Shown: piece after piece, positions 26,516 through 32,500 of the stretch | Numbering within the stretch: position 1 is the stretch's first letter | Layout of the letters: each line of letters starts with the position of its first letter | From: Prorocentrum cordatum | Lineage: Eukaryota > Sar > Dinophyceae > Prorocentrales > Prorocentraceae | Assembly: GCA_963575745.1 (NCBI GenBank) | Contig: CAUYUJ010015938.1 | Location: forward strand, 1-32,500 | Direction: 5' to 3' | DNA: 32,500 nt | Made by a program: the position numbers and the translations under genes | Notes under the pieces: model-generated | Seen by the model: the letters and a program-made list of their open reading frames with translations, nothing else | Database searches by the model: none | Told to the model about the DNA's origin: nothing

Positions 26516-26520
26516 GGGCC

Positions 26521-26924
26521 CTCCTCCTCCTCCTCGGCGACGACGACGAGGAGGTGTAAACAGTGTAAACGCACCCTTACCCAACCCCTGCAGGACCGGG
26601 CAGCGACACTTGGACCATCCCGACCCCGATTTTGACCCCAGAGCTCTCGACCCCGTCCAGGAGTTCCCGACCCCAATCCACAGCTTTCGGCCCCATCCAG
26701 GAGCTCTCGACCCGCAGACGACGGCGACGACGACGACGACGACGAAGACGACGCCGCCTCGACCTTGAGTGGAAAGTTTCGCTGCTGCTTTTCCCCAGGG
26801 TTTTGGAGCCCTCGGGGCCCGGGGGGCCCCAAAACGGATCCGAAGCCTCAAGTTTTTCCGGCCCACGACCGACGACCGGCGACGACGACGACGACGGGCA
26901 TGAGTTACTTGGCGCCCCCCCTTG
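26521..26924. other. No supported gene; short GACCCC and ACG repeats
   Basis: Contains TCC and GAC runs (26521-26555, 26715-26755, 26879-26897) and a repeated CCAGGAGYTCYCGACCC word at about 26650-26715. A plus frame (DLEWKVSLLLFPRVLEPSGP) is open, but I cannot support it as an exon. Confidence 0.4.
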
Positions 26925-28045
26925 GGAGCATCGGGTAACTGGGGGGTGCGCTCCACACTCCCCCCTTACCCGGTGTCCCCCGGGGGACATCGGGTAACTC
27001 GACCTTGCAGGGGGGGTGTTAGGCACGGGTTACCCGGTGGCCCCCAGGGGACATCGGGTAACTCGACCCTGCACGGGGGGGTGTCGGGCATGAGTTCCCG
27101 GGGTCCCCCGGGGGACATCGGGTAAGCCGGGGGTGCGCTCCACACCCCGCACTTACCCGGTGTCCCCCGAGGGGCGTCGGGTAAGTCGACCTTGCAAGGG
27201 GCGCATTCGGCATTATTCGGTAAACCGGTGGATCCCCATGGGACATCGGAGTCACCCGGCGTCCCCCGGGGGACATCGGGTAACTCGACCTTGCAAAGGG
27301 GGGTCTGGGCATGGTTACCCGGTGGCCCCCCGTTGGACATCGGAATTACCCGGTGTCCCCCGTGGGACATCGCAGTTTCCCGGTGGACCCGGTGGGACAT
27401 CGACCTGTGGGACATCGGAGTTACCCGGTGTCCCCCGGGGGGCATCGGGTAACTCGACCTTGCAAGGGGGGTCTGGGCACGAATTACCGGGTGCCCCCCC
27501 GTGGGACATCGGCGTTACCCAGTGTCCCCCGTGGGACATCGGAGTTACCCAGTGGTCCCCGTGGGACATCGGCCCGTGGGACATCGGAGTTACCCGGTGT
27601 CCCCCGTGGGACATGGCAGTTACCCGGTGGTCCCCGTGGGACATCGGCCCGTGGGACATCGGAGTTACCCGGTGTCCCCTGGGGGACATCGGGTAACTCG
27701 ACCTTGCAAGGGGGGGGTTGGGCATGAGTGACCTGGTGGCCCCCCGTGGGACATCGGAGTTACCCGGTGTCCCCCGTGGGACATCGGAATTACCTGGTGG
27801 TCCCCGTGGGACATCGGCCCGTGGGACATCGGAGTTACCCGGTGTCCCCCGTGGGACATCAGAATTACCCGGTGGTCCCCGTGGGACATCGGCCCTTGGG
27901 ACATCGGAGTTACCCGGTGTCCCCCGTGGGGCGTCGGAGTTACCCGGTGGTCCCCGTGGGACATCGGCCCGTGGGACATCGGAGTTACCCGGTGTCCCCC
28001 GTGGGGCATCGGAGGTACCCGGTGGCCTCCGTGGGAATCTGGCCT
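26925..28045. repeat. Palindromic minisatellite, about 1.1 kb
   Basis: Units are built on TTACCCGGTGTCCCCC followed by a near-complement (GGGGGACATCGGGTAA), so each unit is itself a near-palindrome. The first part (to about 27730) has long units of roughly 60-70 bp or multiples with CTCGACCTTGCAAGGGGGG; the later part has 30- and 45-bp units. Unit lengths divisible by three keep several frames open on both strands for up to 350 codons, but I do not regard these as genes. Confidence 0.9.
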
Positions 28046-28171
28046 GGTCCCTATTGGGACCCTCTTGGGGCTCTCTTGGAACCCTGGTTGGCCCATAAGA
28101 TGGCTCCAAGAGGGCCCTAAGAGGGCCCCAAATGGCCCCAAGAGGGCTCCAAGAGGGCTCCGAGAAGGCCT

Positions 28172-28216
28172 CAGGAATTATGTACCAACCCAGCGGCCGC
28201 TGGTACATAACTCCTG
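28172..28216. repeat. Conserved palindrome P, copy 3
   Basis: CAGGAATTATGTACCA, loop ACCCAGCGGCCGC, TGGTACATAACTCCTG. One mismatch between the arms (A against the C-side arm). Confidence 0.95.
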
Positions 28217-28297
28217 AACCCTCTTGGGGCCCTCTTGGGGCCCTCTTGGAGCCCTCTTGGGCCCCTGGTTGGCCCCCAGAGGGCCCCAAGAAGGTCC

Positions 28298-28342
28298 CAG
28301 GAATTATGTACCAACCCAGCGGGCGCTGGTACATAACTCCTG
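28298..28342. repeat. Conserved palindrome P, copy 4
   Basis: As copy 3, with one loop change (GGGCGC for GGCCGC). Confidence 0.95.
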
Positions 28343-28375
28343 GGGCCCTCTTGAGGCCCTCTGAGGGCAATTTTT

Positions 28376-29235
28376 TTGTTCAAACAAGCTGGAGCCCAAT
28401 AAAGACGCGAGCATCGAGACGGCATACGACGCGCATGCGCTACGCACCGCCACAGTCAAGTGAGCCCTTTCGCATGACTATCCTCCTACATGGCCAAACC
28501 ATAGCCTTCCTGCACGGCATGTCTGTAACCTCGCCCTCTATGATCTCGCATGAACCTGCAGCGGGCTACTTGTGCCCACTGCAAAGTCTAAAACTTGTCT
28601 TCAGAGGGCGTCGCACGATGAACTCTCATGACCTGCTACGACGATCCTCCGTCGGCCAACTATCCTGACAAATCTGAATATGCTATAGTGCGGATACGCT
28701 CAAAGGAGCGACGCAGAGACGAGGGGACCGAAAGGGTGAAAATCAGGACAGCGACCCGCAGTTACAACTTCACCTCGATGCGACAGTGGACGCCCTCAGA
28801 GGAATCGGGAAGCCCTCACTACAGCCGTGACTCGGCAGACTCATGGCGGATTGTGGAAATATTGCCCTCAGCGGGCAATCCAAAGCACAATCCCCTCACC
28901 CCAGAATAGGAGTGCCCGTGAGATGTGGCACACTCTGACATGCGTGCGATCGGTGTGAATCAGCGACTGCGTTGGCCGAAGACGAGCAGCTACCCTGTTG
29001 TAACGGAGCTGGCCCGTGAAGACAATTCAGACAGCACTTCGACGTCAACATGGCTTCATAAGAGATTGCAAACATTCCACGGCCCCCGTGGCCCACGAGA
29101 AGGCAATTGCCGCTACTCTGAGAGGTATTTGGAAGCCCTGACTGCAACCATGATTCAACGTACTCGTCGCGAGTGATAGAAAACATGATCCCGTTACTTC
29201 AAAATAGGGTGCCGTGACTCAGACTTCAGGGAGAC
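28376..29235. other. Non-array island with a diverged direct duplication
   Basis: Lower GC and free of the surrounding arrays. About 28798-28920 and 29120-29225 are diverged direct copies (AGAGGAATCGGGAAGCCCTC against AGAGGTATTTGGAAGCCCTG), about 322 bp apart. Short frames are open on both strands, but none is convincing. Confidence 0.5.
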
Positions 29236-29239
29236 GGTG

Positions 29240-29560
29240 CACCGTCGCCCTCTGAGGGCCCTCTTGGAGCCCTCTTGGGCCCCTGGTTGGCCCAAAGAGG
29301 GCTCCACGAAGGCCCCAAGAGGGCTCCAAGAGGGCCCCAAGAGGGCTCCAAGAGGGTCCCAAGAAGGCCCCGAGAATTATGTACCAACCCAGCGGCCGCT
29401 GGTACATAACTCCTGAACCCTCTTGGGGCCATCTTGGGGCCCTCTTTGAGCCATCTTGGGCCCCTTGTTGGCCCATATGATGGCTCCAAGAGGGCCCTAA
29501 GAAGGCCCCAAGACGGGCCCAAGAGGGCCCCAAGAGAGGCCTCAGAAACCGCTAGTAGGT
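29240..29560. repeat. CCAAGAGGGCCC array reversing at a palindrome, third cluster
   Basis: One array-palindrome-array unit centred on 29393, preceded by GGGCCCTCTTGG units. Confidence 0.9.
29371..29415. repeat. Conserved palindrome P, copy 5
   Basis: CGAGAATTATGTACCA, loop ACCCAGCGGCCGC, then TGGTACATAACTCCTG. Two to three arm mismatches at the outer end. Confidence 0.9.
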
Positions 29561-29684
29561 GTCATCGAACAGCGCGTCTGGATGAGACCTCTCAGTGGTC
29601 TCTGGGGCGCGTCTTGGAGCCCTCTTGGGGCCCTCTGGAGCCCCCTGGGTGCTCCCAAAAAGGTTCCAAGGGACATCCGAAGGG

Positions 29685-29815
29685 GTGGAGGGGGAGTTGG
29701 ACGGGGAGTGGAGGGGGAGGTGGAGGGGGGGCTGAGGTGGGTGGTGGAGGGGGGGGTGGAGGGGGGGTGGGGGGGTTGGTGGAGGGGGAAGGGAGAGGGA
29801 GAGGGAGAGGGGTTT
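29685..29815. repeat. G-rich tract (quadruplex-prone)
   Basis: GGTGGAGGGGG-type repeats with many G4-G8 runs on the plus strand, ending in (GGGAGA)n. Confidence 0.85.
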
Positions 29816-29837
29816 GATTAGGAAACTGGAAGAGGTT

Positions 29838-29845
29838 TGACGACC

Positions 29846-29927
<82 letters not shown>
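29838..29927. repeat. GAC/ACG microsatellite at the arm boundary
   Basis: A nearly pure (GAC)n run of about 28-29 units that stops exactly where the right arm of the inverted duplication begins (29928). Confidence 0.95.
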
Positions 29928-29928
<1 letters not shown>

Positions 29929-30456
29929 TGGGCGCCTTGGAATTCTCGTGGGCCGTCTTGGGGGCGCCTTGGGGGCCTCTTGGACCGTCTGGAGGCCGTC
30001 TTGGGCCTGTCTTGGAGCCATCTTGGGCGCTCTTGGGGCCATCTTGGGGGTCTCTTCGGCGGCATTGGGCCGTCGGCAGGCCGAAAACGTCAAAATCCGT
30101 CAAGAGCGCACGGGAGATCAACTGTTTTTGCCTCTTCGGGCCTTCCTGCAGGTCCCCTTGGAGGCTTCTTGGACTGCATTGGAAGCCTCTTGGGGGCCTT
30201 TGGGGCCGTCCTGGGCCATCTTGGGGCCATCTTGGAACGCCTCGGGTGCATCTTGGGCCGTCTTGGAGACATATTGGGGCCGTCTTGGGCTCTCTTGGGG
30301 CAATCCAAGCTGCCTTGGAGGCATCTTGGTGGCCATCTTGGGCCATTTGGGCCGTCTTGGTGGCGATGTGGGACACACCTTCTGGTCCTTCCGAGGGGCA
30401 GGCGGTCTTGGCCGAAGGCCACTGGGAAGGGTTTGAAAAATAACAAAAGCCGCAAA

Positions 30457-30792
30457 ATGTCTGGCACGCCGTTCACCCCTGTGACAAGCACAGGGGGCGG
30501 CGGATCCAAGAGCCTACGGCGAATCACCGCCGCCCCCAGCCTTTTTGAGAAGCGCCTATGTGGCCAAACGTTGGGCCCCAACTTGGCCAATCTATCTGAT
30601 TATGTATTCCCCCAGCCGCTCCGGAAACTCTTCGGGGAACACTTGGGGGAGGCTGAGGGGGAGGATCAGGAGAGGGAGGAGGAGGAGAAGAAGGAGGAGG
30701 AGGAGGAGGCCTCTTGGGAGCCTCTTGGGGCTTCCTGGGGGCCTCTTGGAAGCCTCTTGGGGGCCTCCTTAGGCTTTTTTTTGGGGGCATGA
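30457..30792 (+). CDS. Duplicated open frame, unknown acidic protein (right-arm copy)
   Basis: ATG at 30457: MSGTPFTPVTSTGGGGSKSL, core FEKRLCGQTLGPNLANLSDY and VFPQPLRKLFGEHLGEAEGE, Glu/Lys run, then array-derived residues. The frame now ends at a TGA at 30790-30792, inside the retroposed insertion, so the 3' end differs from the left-arm copy (24403-24089). Differences between the copies include amino-acid changes, so strong constraint is not evident. Confidence 0.4.
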   Translation: MSGTPFTPVTSTGGGGSKSLRRITAAPSLFEKRLCGQTLGPNLANLSDYVFPQPLRKLFGEHLGEAEGEDQEREEEEKKEEEEEASWEPLGASWGPLGSLLGASLGFFLGA

Positions 30793-31797
30793 CATCTGTG
30801 CAGTCGTACGCATGGCGCTGTCGTTGCATCTGCAGATGTGCACAGCTGAAAATCTGAACACCGCGATGTCTGTAACTGCGGCATGTCCCAGCCTGCGCAA
30901 AGATCCGAACCCCTCCCCAACACATCACTGATCGCTGTGCGTCCTCCACCATAAGAGCTTGTGAGTCAATTTCAAACACTTGGCACCAACTCAGAGGCAA
31001 TGTCTTCGCGGCGGAAAATTGCCTGAACGGTTCCTACCACCTATTCGGAAGGATACCACCAAGGGGCTATAGGCGGACTCCGTTATGATTCTTCAATGGC
31101 ACTGTAATCATAACAACACTGCGTACTTTGAGTATGAATCCCGCCAATTTCGCCCAATCGAGTAGGAGAAGGAAGAGGAGGCGGAGAATGGAGAACACCG
31201 ACGAGGACGGGGGCAGGAGGATATCGAGTAGTCTTGGCACAATCTCTGCACTTCATGCGGGTGCAATTTCATGTGGATCACACAAATGCACAGCGAAACG
31301 GGATACAACGAAAGTGCGTGCGTGACGACAATCCGCTCAGAGATCGGCACTCCTCCTGACTACCTCTCTTCCATGTTTGTATTTGGCGCAACAGCGCGCA
31401 ATTGCTGCGCGCGCCCATACCTGGAGCTGGTTGCGCAAGTGCAGCGAGTGAAACACGTCCGCATGAACGTCTTCGCGGTTGGGGAACACTCCCCCAAACA
31501 ATACGCCCGCCACGGCCGATAAGATAACTGTGGAGTACGGGGGCCGCCAGCACCCGTCCATATGAATAGAACAGTTGGCGTTGCGGCATCACTAACAGCG
31601 GGCCTCGCACGGCCTCGACGGTCGCATTGCGCGAAGATTCAGAGGGCCGACACTGCGACTGCAGGTGCGCCCGACGAGGGCGGCGACCCAGCAAAGCCCT
31701 ACAGACAGGGGCACCATGGCCCCGCGAAAACTGCTCTCCAGGGGCACCCCGGGGAACGTGACGAGGGGGACGACGATAGGGACGATGAGGACGGAGT
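30775..31797 (-). mobile_element. Retroposed insertion with poly-A tail and 15-bp TSD
   Basis: The insertion is bounded by GGGGCCTCCTTAGGC at 30760-30774 and 31798-31812. The left arm (24087-24101) has this sequence once, which is the empty site. On the minus strand the insert ends with eight A (30782-30775). Target duplication plus 3' poly-A indicates LINE-type reverse transcription of an RNA. No spliced leader at its 5' end, so it is probably 5'-truncated. Interior base composition differs from the arms, and it has no CCAAGAGG array. Confidence 0.85.
31337..31561 (-). pseudogene. Open frame inside the retroposed copy, unknown protein
   Basis: The minus frame reads VILSAVAGVLFGGVFPNRED, VHADVFHSLHLRNQLQVWAR, AAIARCCAKYKHGREVVRRS and stops TGA, leaving about 560 nt to the poly-A. 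A first hydrophobic stretch is followed by a charged, helical tail. Upstream, another frame (31797 to about 31600: LVTFPGVPLESSFRGAMVPL...) also looks coding, so the copy may carry a frameshift. I interpret it as a processed pseudogene or retrogene. The source gene is not in the window. Confidence 0.4.
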
Positions 31798-32300
31798 GGG
31801 GCCTCCTTAGGCCTCTTGGGGGCCTAGGGGGCGTCTTGGGGGCCTCTCCTTGGCCGTCTTAAAACGTTCCTGGCCCGTCTGACGGGTCTGACGCCGTCGG
31901 AAGCCGTCTTAGGGGCCTCTCTGAACCGATGTGGGGTCCTCTTGAGGCGCTTCAGGGCCGTCTTGGAGGCCATCTTGGGCGTCTTAGAGGCCTCTTGGGG
32001 AGGACGAGGAGGAGGAGGAGGAGGAGGAGGAGGAGGAGGAGGAGGAGGAGGAGGAGGAGGAGGATAGGAAGAGGGGAGGGGGAAAAGGAGGGAAGAGGGA
32101 GGAGGAAGAGAAAAGGGAGGAGGACCAGGAGAAGGAAGCAGGGGGTAGGAGCGAGGAGACACAGTCGGACAACGAGAGACAAAGTCGGAGCAACCCCCAA
32201 CCCCCAGAGTCTGGGGGCGCCTACCCAACAAATTATGCCCGAGGCTGGAAGGCTTAGGGGCATTCGGCGTGAAATGTTGGAGGACTCTTCTCTGGCGACT

Positions 32301-32500
32301 CTAGCCCCAAACCGCCACCGCTCTCGAGGAGCAGAGCGCAGCGGCGCCGAATGTGGCCGACGGGGCCGGGCCAGCCACGTCATCACTAGTGTCGACACCC
32401 ATCTCTTCCGCTGGGCCAGACAGAACGGGATCGTACAGGCAGGAGGTCTCGAAGCGCGGGAAGCGAAAGGTGATTGTGGCCTGGCTGCCCTGGGCACTGA
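32301..32500 (-). CDS. 3' end of a protein-coding gene (partial, runs off window)
   Basis: The minus frame enters at the window edge and reads SAQGSQATITFRFPRFETSC, LYDPVLSGPAEEMGVDTSDD, VAGPAPSATFGAAALCSSRA, VAVWG, then TAG at 32303-32301. Strong GC3 bias. The segment ITFRFPRFETSCLYDPVLS has a beta-strand pattern, followed by a low-complexity Ala/Gly/Pro/Ser tail typical of a C-terminus. It ends 80 bp before the inverted arm begins at 32221. Family not recognised. Confidence 0.6.
   Translation of the reverse strand, partial: SAQGSQATITFRFPRFETSCLYDPVLSGPAEEMGVDTSDDVAGPAPSATFGAAALCSSRAVAVWG

Larger units (their letters stand above)
26230..26520. repeat. CCAAGAGGGCCC arrays reversing at palindromes
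   Basis: Left of each palindrome the units read CCAAGAGGGCCC; right of it they read GGGCCCTCTTGG. Two such units occur here. The same design recurs at 28030-28375 and 29240-29560. Confidence 0.9.
28030..28375. repeat. CCAAGAGGGCCC arrays reversing at palindromes, second cluster
   Basis: Two array-palindrome-array units centred on 28194 and 28320. Sequence reads GGGCCCTCTTGG after each palindrome and CCAAGAGGGCCC before it. Confidence 0.9.
29928..32221. repeat. Large inverted duplication, right arm (interrupted)
   Basis: 29928-30774 is the reverse complement of 24087-24926, and 31798-32221 that of 23630-24101. The two parts are separated by the 1,023-bp insertion at 30775-31797. Identity is high throughout, implying a recent duplication or ongoing gene conversion. 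Confidence 0.9.

Noticed and set aside
27133-28370. Overlapping open frames of up to about 350 codons on both strands with repeated Pro/Gly/Ser/His motifs
   Set aside because: Repeat units of 30 and 45 bp keep all frames open together. There is no unique sequence or splice context.
26230-29560. Regularly spaced palindromes as a possible CRISPR array
   Set aside because: Spacing is irregular, the sequences between palindromes are not unique spacers but related arrays, and the DNA is eukaryotic in character.
1-32500. tRNA or rRNA genes
   Set aside because: No cloverleaf with conserved TTCRANY-type arm and no conserved rRNA words were noticed; a tRNAscan/Infernal run would settle it.

Overview
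The window looks like nuclear DNA of a dinoflagellate. It is GC-rich, has no prokaryotic operon structure, and is dominated by fold-back repeats, trinucleotide arrays and minisatellites. Short GC3-rich coding exons lie almost all on the minus strand (a unidirectional arrangement), several introns appear to start with GC rather than GT, and there is a near-match to the dinoflagellate spliced leader. The general look recalls Prorocentrum-type genomes. That is an impression, not a demonstration. I see no rRNA, tRNA, CRISPR array or bacterial gene.

Coding content. I could assemble four minus-strand exon groups whose reading phases agree across introns: 2343-1841 (interrupted by a hairpin insertion), 8176-8081 joined to 6961-6802, 15408-15178 joined to 14803-14787 and 14605-14522, and 17688-17603 joined to 17007-16849. 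Single exon candidates lie at 10126-10013, 11284-11131, 15868-15655, 18280-18115, 18790-18572, 19409-19313 and 22309-22036, plus a partial 3' exon ending in TAG at 32301-32500. An intron-poor open frame lies at 9587-8685. I recognise none of these as a named family. They could be parts of a few very long genes or of many genes.

Layout. 0-7 kb: exons separated by hairpin, fold-back and TIR elements. 7-11.3 kb: exons separated by introns made of GGA/TCC tracts and by a repeated GC-AG intron family. 11.36-12.3 kb: a CAT/ATC array. 12.3-13.7 kb: an 89-bp satellite. 14.5-18.8 kb: exons with introner-like elements. 18.9-22 kb: polypyrimidine tracts and a purine-rich minisatellite. 23.6-32.2 kb: a large inverted duplication (arms 23630-24926 and 29928-32221, about 5 kb apart). 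The right arm carries a 1,023-bp insertion with a poly-A tail and 15-bp target-site duplication, and the left arm preserves the empty site. The spacer holds degenerate CCAAGAGGGCCC-type arrays that reverse direction at a conserved palindrome, and a palindromic minisatellite at 26.9-28.05 kb.

The most interesting system is a set of short elements with inverted-repeat ends sitting inside coding sequence. One family has 6-8 bp target duplications, and removing the element restores the reading frame. Another defines introns beginning GCAACG. Together they look like active or recent intron gain by transposable elements (introners).
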